In this document: in pieces, positions 34,116 through 42,724 of the stretch
Layout of the letters: each line of letters starts with the position of its first letter
How positions within the stretch are numbered: position 1 is the stretch's first letter
Origin: Amycolatopsis nigrescens CSC17Ta-90
GTDB lineage: Bacteria; Actinomycetota; Actinomycetes; Mycobacteriales; Pseudonocardiaceae
DNA length: 64,000 nt
Direction: 5' to 3'
Assembly: GCF_000384315.1 (NCBI RefSeq)
Contig: NZ_ARVW01000001.1
Span: 7,485,001-7,549,000, forward strand
Position numbers and translations under genes: made by a program
The notes under the pieces: model-generated
Told to the model about the DNA's origin: nothing
What the model saw: only the letters and a program-made list of their open reading frames with translations
The model's database searches: none

Positions 34116-35642
34116 TCAGTCGAAGGTGAGCTCCACGGTCTTGCGGGGCATAAGTAGCAGTACGGCCACGCCGAGCACGGCCATCGCGGCCAGCGCCAGG
34201 AAGGTGTTGTGCGTGGCGTCGAACAGCGCGTTCCGGACGAAGTCGGTGGCCCCGGAAGACTGTCCGTCGACATGTCCGCCGAGCACCAGGTTGGTGGCGT
34301 CGGCGCTGTCCGGTAGCTGGCCCGCCACCTCGGCTGGCGGGTCGCGGAACCGGTCGGCGAGGGTGGCGTTGGCGATCGCGCCGAACACCGCGGCCCCGAT
34401 CGCGCTGCCCAGCGAGCGGCTGAACATGTTCGTCGCGGTGACCACCCCGCGGCGTTCCCAGCCGACGGTGGACTGCACCGCCACCATCGTCGGGCTGGCC
34501 GCGAGACCGAGCCCGACGCCGAGCACGAAGGCCGCGGCCGCGGCGTTCCACACCGGGCTGTCCTTGGACAGCAGGGTGGTCAGCGTCGTGCCGAGCACGA
34601 TCACCCCGCTGCCGATCAGCGCGGTGTCCCGGAAGCCGATCCGCATGTACACCCGCCCGGCCAGCGACGCGGCGAGCGGCCAGCCGATGGTCAGCGCGGC
34701 CAGTGCGAAGCCGGCGACCAGCGCGCCGGTGCCAAGCACGCCCTGGACGTAGGAGGGCAGATACGAGGTCAGCCCCATCATCACGGCGCCGACCACGAGT
34801 GAGATCAGGTTGCCGCCGATCAGGGTGCGGCGGCTGAACACCCACAGCGGCAGCACCGGTTCCGCCGCCCGGCGCTCGACCAGGACGAACCCGGTAAGCA
34901 GCAGCACACCGGCGCCGAAGATCAGCAGGCTCGGCGTCGAGCCCCACTCCCAGGAGACGCCGCCTTCGAGCAGGCCGAGGATGATCAGCGAGCAGCCGCT
35001 GGTGAGCAGTGCCGCCCCGGCGAAGTCGATGCGGTGCTTCTTCCGTTCGACCCGCTCCTTGAACTTCCTGGCCAGCATCCAGGCAGCGATCGCGCCCAGC
35101 GGCAGGTTGACGAAGAAGATCCAACGCCAGCTCAGGTACTCCGAGAAGACGCCGCCGAGGGTCGGGCCGACCACCGAGGAGATGGCCCAGACACTGGCCA
35201 GATATCCCTGCACCCGCGCGCGTTCGGCCACCGAGTACAGGTCGCCGATGATCGTCATGCTGGTCGGCTGGATGGCGCCGGCACCGATGCCCTGCACCGC
35301 GCGGGCCGCGATCAGCACCGGCATGCTCCAGGCGGCCCCGCACAGCACCGAGCCGAGCAGGAAGACCGCGATGCCGAAGAACATCACCGGCTTGCGGCCC
35401 AGCAGGTCGGAGAACTTGCCGTACAGCGGCGCGGTCACCGCCTGGGTGAGCAGGTAGATCGAGAACAGCCAGGGGAACTGGGAGAACCCGCCGAGATCGG
35501 TCACGATCGACGGGACCGCGGTGGCGATGATCGTGGCGTCCAGCGCGACCAGGCTGGTGCTCAGCATGACGGCGGCGAGAACCGGGCCGCGTTCCGAACG
35601 GAAGCCGATGCCCTTCGGATTCGCGGGGGCCGGGGTGGTCAT
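34116..35642 (-). CDS. MFS multidrug exporter, DHA2 (14-helix) type
   Basis: A 508-residue EmrB/QacA-family transporter with about 14 membrane helices. Motifs: LDATIIATAVPSIVTDLGG in helix 1 (motif D1), PLYGKFSDLLGRKPVM (motif A), and AVQGIGAGAIQPTSM (motif C region). It exports drugs or dyes using the proton gradient. AAGGAG lies 9 bases before ATG 35642. It stands alone, divergent from the DUF1015 gene. Confidence 0.93.
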   Translation of the reverse strand: MTTPAPANPKGIGFRSERGPVLAAVMLSTSLVALDATIIATAVPSIVTDLGGFSQFPWLFSIYLLTQAVTAPLYGKFSDLLGRKPVMFFGIAVFLLGSVLCGAAWSMPVLIAARAVQGIGAGAIQPTSMTIIGDLYSVAERARVQGYLASVWAISSVVGPTLGGVFSEYLSWRWIFFVNLPLGAIAAWMLARKFKERVERKKHRIDFAGAALLTSGCSLIILGLLEGGVSWEWGSTPSLLIFGAGVLLLTGFVLVERRAAEPVLPLWVFSRRTLIGGNLISLVVGAVMMGLTSYLPSYVQGVLGTGALVAGFALAALTIGWPLAASLAGRVYMRIGFRDTALIGSGVIVLGTTLTTLLSKDSPVWNAAAAAFVLGVGLGLAASPTMVAVQSTVGWERRGVVTATNMFSRSLGSAIGAAVFGAIANATLADRFRDPPAEVAGQLPDSADATNLVLGGHVDGQSSGATDFVRNALFDATHNTFLALAAMAVLGVAVLLLMPRKTVELTFD

Positions 35643-35784
35643 CTGCGGCTTACTCCTTGGCGGTCCGTCGTCGACTACTTCGCATAGGTAAGCATTTCAC
35701 GACCGGCCATTCCACGTTAGCGATTTATGGCCTGGCTCTCCTGCATCGAGCGAAGGTCGAGCAGAGTTCGTCATGATGGTGTCC

Positions 35785-36957
35785 ATGAGTGGCTGGATAC
35801 GGCCGATCCGGACCGGCTGGGTGGTGCGAGGTGAGGTGCCAGGGCCGGACGTGGACGAGTTCGCCGAGCCGGAGCCGGTGATCGCGGCGCTCGCCGTTCC
35901 CGGCGCGGCCGACGGCACGCTGCTCGCCGTGCAACATCCGCACCGCACCCCGGCGGCGCTGGCCGAAGGGCTCGGCCTGCGGGCGGCGCTGCCGATCGCC
36001 ACCGCCGCGCTGGACCGGCTGCGGGCCGGGCACTACCGGCGGGTGACCGATGTGGTGGCGCCGTACCGGGTGGACGGGCCGGACGGCTCGGCGCTCGGCG
36101 TGCTGTGCGCGGTCGACCCGGCGGCCGTCGGGTTGGACGGCCTGACCAAGGTGCGCCACACCGAGGAGGTCTACCCGGCTGTGGTCGAGGAGCGGGCGGC
36201 GATGCTGGCCGGGCTCGGCTGCGCCACCAGCGCGGCGATGCTGGTTCCGGTGGAGGGCGGCGAGTCGCTGACCGGGTTGCTCGAGCAGGTCTGCGCGGAA
36301 CTGGGGGAGGCCGAAGTATCCACTGTGGACGGTAATGGCCGCGAGCACCGGATGTGGCTGCTGGGCAAGGGGAAACGGCGGGACGCGGTACTCCGCGCGC
36401 TCCGGGCGCGGCCGCTGCTGGTCGCGGACGGCAACCACCGGGTCGCCGCCGCGGCGACCGCCGAGCGCGGCACGCTGCTCGCTCTGGTCACCGGTGGCCC
36501 GCGGCTGCGGATCGGGCCGATCCACCGGGTGCTGACCGGTACCGGTCTCGACGCGCCGGAGCTGGCCCGGCGCTGGCGTGCGGTCGGCCTCGACGTGCGC
36601 CCGACCGTGGACAGGGAGCCGCCGGTGGTGCCGGGCGAGGTGGTCGTACTGGCCGGTGCGGAGGCGATGCGGATCCGGCTGCCGTCCGTCCCGGTGGACC
36701 GGAAACCGGTGATCGACCACGCCGTGGTGGAGAAACTGCTGGTGGAACGGGCGCTGGGGATCGATCCCGCCGGCCCGTCGCTGCGGCCGCTGCCCGGCGG
36801 GTGGACGCCGGGCCCGGACCGCGACGCGGTGCTGCTGCTGGCCCCGGTGCCGTTCGCCGACCTGCTCGCGGTGCACGCGGCGGGGGAGCGGATGCCCCGC
36901 AAGGCCACCTACTTCACCCCGAAACCTCGCAGCGGCCTGCTGCTGGCAGACCTCTGA
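35785..36957 (+). CDS. DUF1015 family protein
   Basis: A 390-residue member of DUF1015, recognised by RHTEEVYPAVVEERAAML, LLVADGNHRVAAA and the C-terminal MPRKATYFTPKPRSGLLL. Distant relatives of this family include serine kinase SerK and ParB-fold proteins; the VADGNHR motif corresponds to the usual VADGHHR with one His replaced by Asn. The biochemical role here is unknown. ATG 35785 fits the family N-terminus; upstream ATGs at 35773/35776 are possible. Confidence 0.85.
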   Translation: MSGWIRPIRTGWVVRGEVPGPDVDEFAEPEPVIAALAVPGAADGTLLAVQHPHRTPAALAEGLGLRAALPIATAALDRLRAGHYRRVTDVVAPYRVDGPDGSALGVLCAVDPAAVGLDGLTKVRHTEEVYPAVVEERAAMLAGLGCATSAAMLVPVEGGESLTGLLEQVCAELGEAEVSTVDGNGREHRMWLLGKGKRRDAVLRALRARPLLVADGNHRVAAAATAERGTLLALVTGGPRLRIGPIHRVLTGTGLDAPELARRWRAVGLDVRPTVDREPPVVPGEVVVLAGAEAMRIRLPSVPVDRKPVIDHAVVEKLLVERALGIDPAGPSLRPLPGGWTPGPDRDAVLLLAPVPFADLLAVHAAGERMPRKATYFTPKPRSGLLLADL

Positions 36958-36992
36958 CGTCCTGGTTCCGACGGCGGGCGGCAGGGCGAGAA

Positions 36993-37010
36993 GTTGCTAG
37001 ACTTCGCAAC
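36993..37010. promoter_or_regulatory. probable ArsR operator overlapping a -10 element
   Basis: GTTGC (36993-36997) and GCAAC (37006-37010) flank TAGACT (36998-37003), a -10 hexamer, 32 bp before the ArsR start. Repressor binding would cover the promoter, giving autoregulation. Confidence 0.6.
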
Positions 37011-37041
37011 TGCTGAATTCGCGGCACAGTTGGGAGCACCG

Positions 37042-37374
37042 GTGAGCAGGCCCCTGTACCAATTGAAGGCGGAGTTCTTCAAGACACTGGGGCATCCGGC
37101 GCGGATCAGGGTGCTGGAGCTGCTCAGCGAGCGGGAGCACGCGGTGGGCGAGATGCTGCCCGAGGTCGGCATCGAGCCGGCGAACCTTTCCCAGCAGCTC
37201 GCGGTGCTGCGCCGGGCCGGGCTGGTGACCACTCGCAAGGAAGGGTCCACCGTCTACTACGCGCTGACCAGTCCGGAGGTGGCCGGCTTGCTGGCCGTCG
37301 CCCGTTCGATCCTGACCGGGGTGTTGTCCGGGCAGGTCGAGCTGCTCGACGATCTGCGTACGAACCGGCGCTGA
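37042..37374 (+). CDS. ArsR-family winged-helix regulator
   Basis: A 110-residue regulator: KTLGHPARIRVLELLSEREHAVGEML then EPANLSQQLAVLRRAGLVTTRKEGSTVYYAL is the ArsR winged helix. It has no cysteine, so it is not a classical arsenic/metal thiolate sensor. GTG 37042 has GGGAG 6 bases upstream; a TTG at 36994 would place the operator inside the gene and is disfavoured. No obvious enzyme partner besides the downstream trio. Confidence 0.88.
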   Translation: MSRPLYQLKAEFFKTLGHPARIRVLELLSEREHAVGEMLPEVGIEPANLSQQLAVLRRAGLVTTRKEGSTVYYALTSPEVAGLLAVARSILTGVLSGQVELLDDLRTNRR

Positions 37375-37505
37375 CCTGGCCGGTGTGTGTTTACTCGCAC
37401 GATCAAAGACTTGCATAGTTCTTTAAGTGCGGAGATTATGGACGCCTGATCTCTGAGGGGCTGGTTCGCGTGCGAAGGTCCAGAGCGGGAAAAGAGGCGG
37501 CAGCG

Positions 37506-37712
37506 GTGAGTGAGTTCGCGGCGGTTCTGCGCGGCCGGATCGAGGACACCCAGGGCGTGCTGGCCACAGCTAGGAGTGCCGGACACGACTACGAGGTCCA
37601 TCTGCACGTTTCGCGGCTCCAGGATCTGCTCGAACTCGCTGCCCGGTCCGATATCGACACCGACGGCTGGGTGGACTCCGCGATGCTCGCCTCCGCCCTC
37701 GACCAGGACTGA
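37506..37712 (+). CDS. small protein of unknown function, first of a three-gene set
   Basis: A 68-residue acidic, helical protein (VLRGRIEDTQGVLATARSAGHDYEVHLHVSRLQDLLELA). No family recognised. Its stop is 3 bp before the ATG of the malic-enzyme-like gene, suggesting translational coupling and supporting that it is real. An in-frame GTG at 37470 would add 12 basic residues. Helix-rich small size suggests a binding partner of the downstream proteins. Confidence 0.55.
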   Translation: MSEFAAVLRGRIEDTQGVLATARSAGHDYEVHLHVSRLQDLLELAARSDIDTDGWVDSAMLASALDQD

Positions 37713-37715
37713 CCG

Positions 37716-38522
37716 ATGGCACAGCGGCTCGCGGTGGTCTCCGACGGCACCGCGCTGGCTGACCCGCAGGCCGGGGTCGAGCCCGTTCTCCGCCAGTACA
37801 CCGAGCTGATCAGCGGACTGGCCGGGATCCCCGCCCGCCCGCTGGTCGTGGCGGACACCGGCCCGGACGAGCTGGCGGCGCGGATCCGGGCGTCCCCCGC
37901 CGAGGTGGGGGCCGTGCTGCTGACCCATGTCGAGCCGGGCCGCACCCGGCGGGTGCAGCGCGAGCTGCTGGCCGCCGGTGGGCCGCCGGTGGTGACCGAT
38001 CAGGACGCCACCGCGATCGCGCTCACCGCGGCGCTGCTGGCCGCGCTGGCTCGTGCCGGGCGCCGCCCGCGCGGCAGCCGGGTGCTCGTGGCCGGGTCGT
38101 GGTACCTGCCGGGGCTTACCCCGCTGCTGCTGGCCGCCGGAATCGGCGACCTGAGCCTCTGGAACCGGTCGGACGCGGCGGCTTTTCCCTTGCACCAGCT
38201 GGTTTTCGGCGCGGACGCGGTGATCGACCTCGTCGGTGAGCTGCCGTCGGCGAGGGATGGCGATCGCATCGTGCTCACCCGGGACGACGCCCGCTCGGCA
38301 CCGTTCGCCGCCGCTGGGCTGCTTCGCGCCGCACTGGCCGTGCCCGGGGCGGCGCTTGACGTGGAGGCGTTCCTGGCGGCCGCGCTGGCGATGGTCATGT
38401 CCACTCCGCCGGACAGGCCGGTGTCCGACGGCCGCGGGCCTGCACTGGCCGACCTGGTCGCCGACGCGGCCGGTGCCGTGCTTGACTCGGCCCGTACTTC
38501 GGCGAGCAGCGAAAACCGGTAA
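37716..38522 (+). CDS. degenerate malic-enzyme-like NAD-binding protein
   Basis: 268 residues that follow the order of malic enzyme but much shorter than the usual 380-plus. The N-terminus parallels the malic domain (DGTALADPQAGVEPVL, LAGIPARPLVV, EVGAVLLTHVEPG). The region normally HDDQHGTA is VVTDQDATAIALTAALLAAL, and GSRVLVAGSWYLPGLTPLLLAAG is a Rossmann strand with the GxGxxG glycines lost. Catalytic and metal residues therefore look missing. It is coupled to the small gene upstream and lies 13 bp before the PRPP synthetase gene. Function unknown; it may be a regulatory subunit. Confidence 0.65.
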   Translation: MAQRLAVVSDGTALADPQAGVEPVLRQYTELISGLAGIPARPLVVADTGPDELAARIRASPAEVGAVLLTHVEPGRTRRVQRELLAAGGPPVVTDQDATAIALTAALLAALARAGRRPRGSRVLVAGSWYLPGLTPLLLAAGIGDLSLWNRSDAAAFPLHQLVFGADAVIDLVGELPSARDGDRIVLTRDDARSAPFAAAGLLRAALAVPGAALDVEAFLAAALAMVMSTPPDRPVSDGRGPALADLVADAAGAVLDSARTSASSENR

Positions 38523-38535
38523 GGAAACGCCTACG

Positions 38536-39540
38536 ATGTCCTCCGCAGCCAGCCCGGTGCCCATCCTGCCGGGAACCGTGACGAAGAGCCTGATGTTCTT
38601 CTCCGGCGGTGCGCATCCCGCGCTCGCCGAGGGCATCGCGGCGCAGCTCGGCACCTCGGTCACCCCGCAGACCGCGCACACTTTCGCCAACGGTGAGAAC
38701 TTCGTCCGGTTCGACGAGTCCGTGCGCGGCTGCCACGCCTTCGTGCTGCAGGCGCCCACGGTGCCGATCAACACCTGGCTGATGGAACAGCTGATCATGG
38801 TGGACGCGCTGAAGCGGGCCAGTGCCCGCCGGGTCACCGTGCTGCTGCCGTTCTACCCCTATGCCAGGCAGGACAAGAAGCATCGCGGCCGCGAGCCGAT
38901 CTCCGCGCGGCTGGTCGCCGACCTGCTCGCCACCGCCGGCACCGACCGGATCGTCACCGTCGACCTGCACACCGCGCAGGCGCAGGGCTTCTTCGACGGG
39001 CCCGTCGACCACCTGCGCGCCCAGCCGATGCTGGCCGAGTACGTCCGCGGGAAGTACGCGGAGGCCGAACTGACCGTGGTGGCGCCGGACTCCGGGCGGG
39101 TCAAGCTGGCCGAGACCTGGTCCGAGCTGCTCGGTGACCGGCCGATCGCGTTCATCCAGCGTCGTGACTCGCTGCTGAACGGGCGCGCGGAAGCGAACCA
39201 GGTCGTCGGCGACGTGCGGGGCCGGGTCTGCGTGGTGGTCGACGACATGATCGACACCGGCGCCACGATGACAGGCGCGGCGAAGCTGCTGCGTGCCGAG
39301 GGCGCCGCCGACGTGATCGCCGCGGCCACCCACGGCGTGCTCTCCGGGCTCGCCGCCCGCAGGCTGGAGACCTCCGAGGTGCGCGAGGTCGTGCTCACCG
39401 ACACGCTGCCCATCCCGCCGTCCGGGCGATTCCCGCAGCTGACCGTGCTGTCCATCGCGCCGTTGCTGGGAAGGGCCGTTCAGGAGGTCTTCGACGAGGG
39501 CTCGGTGACCAGCCTGTTCGGCTCCGAATCGCCGCGCTGA
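38536..39540 (+). CDS. prs: ribose-phosphate pyrophosphokinase (PRPP synthetase)
   Basis: A 334-residue PRPP synthetase: FANGENFVRFDESVRG, LLPFYPYARQDKKHRGREPISARLVADLL, VTVDLHTAQAQGFFDGPVDHL, and the PRPP-binding VCVVVDDMIDTGATMTGAAKLL are all present. It makes 5-phosphoribosyl diphosphate from ribose-5-phosphate and ATP. It is somewhat longer and more divergent at the N-terminus than the housekeeping enzyme (which in actinobacteria usually lies beside glmU), so it is probably a second copy tied to the two preceding genes. Confidence 0.93.
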   Translation: MSSAASPVPILPGTVTKSLMFFSGGAHPALAEGIAAQLGTSVTPQTAHTFANGENFVRFDESVRGCHAFVLQAPTVPINTWLMEQLIMVDALKRASARRVTVLLPFYPYARQDKKHRGREPISARLVADLLATAGTDRIVTVDLHTAQAQGFFDGPVDHLRAQPMLAEYVRGKYAEAELTVVAPDSGRVKLAETWSELLGDRPIAFIQRRDSLLNGRAEANQVVGDVRGRVCVVVDDMIDTGATMTGAAKLLRAEGAADVIAAATHGVLSGLAARRLETSEVREVVLTDTLPIPPSGRFPQLTVLSIAPLLGRAVQEVFDEGSVTSLFGSESPR

Positions 39541-39598
39541 CCCGTTCTCCCGGCGTGACCGGCTCGTCCTGTCGCGTGCCGCCCCAATCGGACAGATG

Positions 39599-39639
39599 GG
39601 TCTGGACCTCTTCAAAATTGGTCTAGACCGGTCTATCCT
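39599..39639 (+). promoter_or_regulatory. promoter with two DasR-type operators
   Basis: GGTCTGGACC (39599-39608) and GGTCTAGACC (39620-39629) are 21 bp apart, two helical turns, and a half site GGTCTA follows (39630-39635). TTCAAA (39611-39616) and TATCCT (39634-39639) form a -35/-10 pair with 17 bp spacing that encloses the second site. Chitinase promoters of Streptomyces carry the same kind of direct repeats. Confidence 0.82.
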
Positions 39640-39709
39640 TGTTCGCACGGCCGCGTCCTCACCCCTGCCGGACGGCCGCAACCTCCAACGCCTGCATTGG
39701 AGAACGTCG

Positions 39710-40714
39710 ATGAAGACGATTTGGCGAGCGGCCGTCTGTGCGCTGCTTTTGCCCGTGACGGCCCAGATTCCGGTGTCCGAAGCGGTCCCGGTGCCGTTGC
39801 CAGCCGGTTCCGTGCGTGCGGCGCCGTACTACATGCCCCTTGACAACGATCCGCAGGACATCGGCGAGGCGATCGCGGCGAGCGGTCAGAAGAGCTTCAT
39901 CTTCGCCTTCGTGCTCGCCCCCAACGGTGGTGGCTGCACACCGACCTGGGACGGCAACGCCGCCCAGCCGGTCGGCGCCGACACCGCGGTCGCCGCGAAG
40001 GTGGCCAAGGTGCGCCAGGCCGGCGGCGACGTGTCGGTTTCGTTCGGCGGCTACAACGGCCGCGAGCTCGGCGCGGCCTGTTCGGACGCGTCCTCGCTCG
40101 CCGCCGCCTACCAGCTGGTGATCGACAAGTACGCGCTCACGCACATCGACCTGGACATCGAGGGTGACGACCTCGGTGACGTGGCCGGTGAGACCCGGCG
40201 GTTCCAGGCGGTCAAGACGCTCAAGCAGAAGAACCCGAACCTGCACGTTTCGCTCACCCTGCCGGCCACCACGGTCGGGCTCAGCGATCTCGGCAAGGCG
40301 GAGATCCAGCGGGCCAAGGACGTCGGCGCGCAGATCGACCTGTACAAGATCATGGCCTTCGACTACGGCGGCCCGGCCGCGAACATGGCCGAGGACGTGC
40401 AGAAGGTGATGGAACTGGCGCACGGCCAGCTGAAGACGCTTCGCGGCGATCTCGATGACGCGGCCGTCTACGCGCACACCGGGCTGATCATGATGAACGG
40501 CCACACCGACCAGCCGAGCGAGCTGTTCACCACGGCGACCTTTCGCACCCTGCTCGGTTACGCCGAGCAGCACCGGCTCGGCAGGCTGTCCTACTGGTCG
40601 CTCAACCGGGACCGCGAGTGCACCAAGCCGACCGGCTGGGTGGACGGCAAGTGCAGCAGCGTCCCCCAGCAGCCGTACGAGTTCACGAAGATCGTCGCCC
40701 AGTACCAGGATTGA
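39710..40714 (+). CDS. secreted GH18 chitinase-like protein (paralogue 2)
   Basis: A 334-residue secreted protein with signal peptide (AAVCALLLPVTAQIPVSEA). The catalytic GH18 strand is THIDLDIEGDD (DxxDxDxE), with YKIMAFDYGGP as the second active-site strand and LSYWSLNRDREC closing the barrel. It is similar in length and layout to the proteins at 26.3 and 40.7 kb. GGAGA lies 7 bases before ATG 39710. The promoter has two DasR-type sites. Followed 10 bp later by paralogue 3, clearly one operon. Confidence 0.87.
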   Translation: MKTIWRAAVCALLLPVTAQIPVSEAVPVPLPAGSVRAAPYYMPLDNDPQDIGEAIAASGQKSFIFAFVLAPNGGGCTPTWDGNAAQPVGADTAVAAKVAKVRQAGGDVSVSFGGYNGRELGAACSDASSLAAAYQLVIDKYALTHIDLDIEGDDLGDVAGETRRFQAVKTLKQKNPNLHVSLTLPATTVGLSDLGKAEIQRAKDVGAQIDLYKIMAFDYGGPAANMAEDVQKVMELAHGQLKTLRGDLDDAAVYAHTGLIMMNGHTDQPSELFTTATFRTLLGYAEQHRLGRLSYWSLNRDRECTKPTGWVDGKCSSVPQQPYEFTKIVAQYQD

Positions 40715-40724
40715 GGAGTACGCC

Positions 40725-41702
40725 ATGTCCTTCAAGCGCAAGAGCCTTGCCGCGCTGGCGGCAGGCGTGGCGATCACGGCCGCCGGCCTGCTGCCGGCGT
40801 CGGCAACCGGCAGCGCACCCGCGCCGCTGGCCGCCGGGAAGGCCGCGCCCTACCTCTACCTCGGCTGGGGCAACCCGCCGGACCCGGCCACGGTGATGAA
40901 CGCGACCGGGATCAAGACCTTCACCATGGCGTTCATCCTGTCCTCCGGTGGCTGCGCCCCAGCCTGGGACGGCACGCGGCCGCTCGCCGGCGGCGCCGAC
41001 GCGAACGCCATCTCGCAGATCCGGGCCGCGGGCGGCGACGTGGTGCCGTCCATCGGCGGCTGGAGCGGCAACAAGCTCGGGCCGAACTGCGCCACTCCGG
41101 AGGCACTGGCCGGCGCATACCAGCAGGTGATCGACGCGTACCAGCTCACCGCGATCGACATCGACATCGAGAACACCGACGAGTTCGAGAACGCCACCGT
41201 GCAGGACCGGATCCTGAACGCGCTGAAGATCGTCAAGCAGCGCAACGCCGGGATGCAGACGATCGTCACCATCCCCACCACGACCACCGGCCCGAACTCC
41301 TGGGGCAACCGGCTCATCGAGCAGGCGAACGCGCTGCAGGCCGGTATCGACGTTTTCACCCTGATGCCGTTCGACTTCGGCAGCTCGAACATCTACAACG
41401 ACACCGTCAACGCCACGACCGCGCTCAAGGACAAGCTCAAGGCCACCTTCGGCTGGTCGGACGCGGAGGCCTTCGCGCACTCCGGTATCTCCGGCATGAA
41501 CGGCCTGTCCGATCAGCGGGAGCTGACCTCCGTTGAGGCATGGACCCAGATCCGGGACTGGGCCAAGACCAACGGGCTCGGCCGGCTGTCCTTCTGGTCG
41601 GTCAACCGCGACCGCGGCTGCCCGGACGGCGGCGTGACCTCCCACTGCAGCGGGATCGCCCAGCCGGACTGGGAGTTCACCAGGATCACGGCGGGCCTCT
41701 GA
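40725..41702 (+). CDS. secreted GH18 chitinase-like protein (paralogue 3)
   Basis: A 325-residue secreted protein: signal peptide LAALAAGVAITAAGLLPASA, catalytic strand TAIDIDIENTD, second strand FTLMPFDFGSS, and LGRLSFWSVNRDRGC. No carbohydrate-binding module. GAGGAG precedes ATG 40725 by 7 bases. Co-transcribed with paralogue 2; its end is followed by a strong terminator and then, convergently, a DasR-like regulator. Confidence 0.88.
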   Translation: MSFKRKSLAALAAGVAITAAGLLPASATGSAPAPLAAGKAAPYLYLGWGNPPDPATVMNATGIKTFTMAFILSSGGCAPAWDGTRPLAGGADANAISQIRAAGGDVVPSIGGWSGNKLGPNCATPEALAGAYQQVIDAYQLTAIDIDIENTDEFENATVQDRILNALKIVKQRNAGMQTIVTIPTTTTGPNSWGNRLIEQANALQAGIDVFTLMPFDFGSSNIYNDTVNATTALKDKLKATFGWSDAEAFAHSGISGMNGLSDQRELTSVEAWTQIRDWAKTNGLGRLSFWSVNRDRGCPDGGVTSHCSGIAQPDWEFTRITAGL

Positions 41703-41740
41703 GATGGGGGCATGCGAGGCTTTTTGTGCATGCCCCCATC
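41703..41740 (+). terminator. terminator between GH18 operon and GntR gene
   Basis: GATGGGGGCATGC (41703-41715) and its reverse complement (41728-41740) form a perfect 13 bp stem with a T-rich loop. It lies between two convergent genes and can serve both. Confidence 0.85.
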
Positions 41741-41781
41741 GATCGGGTGCGGGTCTCCCGCAAGATTCTGAGTGCGCCGGT

Positions 41782-42501
41782 TCAACCCCCAGCGGCGGCA
41801 CCGACCGTCAGCGAGACCCGGTCGCCGCGGAACAGCGCCCGGCTGCGATGGGTCGGCGCGCCCGCGGTGTCGTAGGAGACCCGGTGCAGCAGCATCATCG
41901 GCAGCGCCGGGCCGGTGCCGAGCAGCCCGGCCTCCCGCGGCGTGGCCAGCGTGGTCTCCACCCGTTCTTCCGAACCGGAGAAGGTGACGCCGAACTCGGC
42001 CTGCAGCCTGTCCTCCACCCGGCCCGCCGTGAACACCGCGGGAAACCGCTGCTGCGCGAGGTAGCTGGATTCCAGGCAGATCGGCTCGCCTGATGCGGAG
42101 AGCACCTGCTCGACGTGCACCACCGGCTCGCCCGGCGCGATGGCCAGCTCCGCGGCCAGCAGCTCGTCCGCGGGCAGCCGGTCGACGGCGACCAGCCGCC
42201 GCTCCTCGGCCCGTCCGCTCACCGGTGGCCGGACCAGATGCGGCGGCGTGACGTAGGTTCCCTTGCCGTGCTTGCGCTCCAGCCGCCCGTCCAGCACGAG
42301 CTCACCGATGGCCTGGCGCAGCGTCATCCTGGCCACGCCGAGCCGCTTGGCCAGCTCGCGCTCGGCGGGCAGGGCCGCGCCTTCGCCGAGGGTCCGGATG
42401 AGCCGCTGCACCTCGGCCTTGGCCAGGTGGTAACGCGGGACCTTGCGCTTCGCCGCCGGCGGCTCGCCGTCGACGACCAGTACCACGTCTCGCTTGCCCA
42501 C
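41782..42501 (-). CDS. GntR/HutC-family regulator, DasR-like
   Basis: A 239-residue regulator with N-terminal winged helix (ALPAERELAKRLGVARMTLRQAIGELVLDGRLERKHGKGTYVTPP) and a C-terminal UTRA sensor domain (PGEPVVHVEQVLSASGEPICLESSYL). HutC-type regulators such as DasR bind phosphosugars. Located next to two GH18-like genes with DasR-type sites, it is a good candidate for their repressor, but the main DasR of this organism may be elsewhere. GTG 42501 has AAGGAG 5 bases upstream. Confidence 0.87.
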   Translation of the reverse strand: MGKRDVVLVVDGEPPAAKRKVPRYHLAKAEVQRLIRTLGEGAALPAERELAKRLGVARMTLRQAIGELVLDGRLERKHGKGTYVTPPHLVRPPVSGRAEERRLVAVDRLPADELLAAELAIAPGEPVVHVEQVLSASGEPICLESSYLAQQRFPAVFTAGRVEDRLQAEFGVTFSGSEERVETTLATPREAGLLGTGPALPMMLLHRVSYDTAGAPTHRSRALFRGDRVSLTVGAAAGG

Positions 42502-42534
42502 AACGCTCCTTACTCAACCGTGAACGGACGGCAG

Positions 42535-42562
42535 GCACCGATGCGCGGCGATCGGTGCTTTT
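42535..42562 (+). terminator. hairpin followed by four T
   Basis: GCACCGAT (42535-42542) pairs with ATCGGTGC (42551-42558), followed by TTTT. It lies in the 223 bp gap between the divergent GntR and MerR genes, where no plus-strand gene precedes it, so it could be an attenuator or a remnant. The palindrome TATTCAGAATA (42647-42657) in the same gap could be an operator. Confidence 0.45.
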
Positions 42563-42724
42563 GGATATCTGAATGGGCAGCGGCGTCGTTGCGCGCTGTC
42601 TCGGTGCCGGACAGCTGGTCCGGGCACCGGTCTTGCCTGCCTGCATTATTCAGAATAGTCAAGTCTCCCCGGTAGTCCCGGGGAATGAACTCCGGCAAAC
42701 AGGTCTGACCGGTACTGTCCGGGC

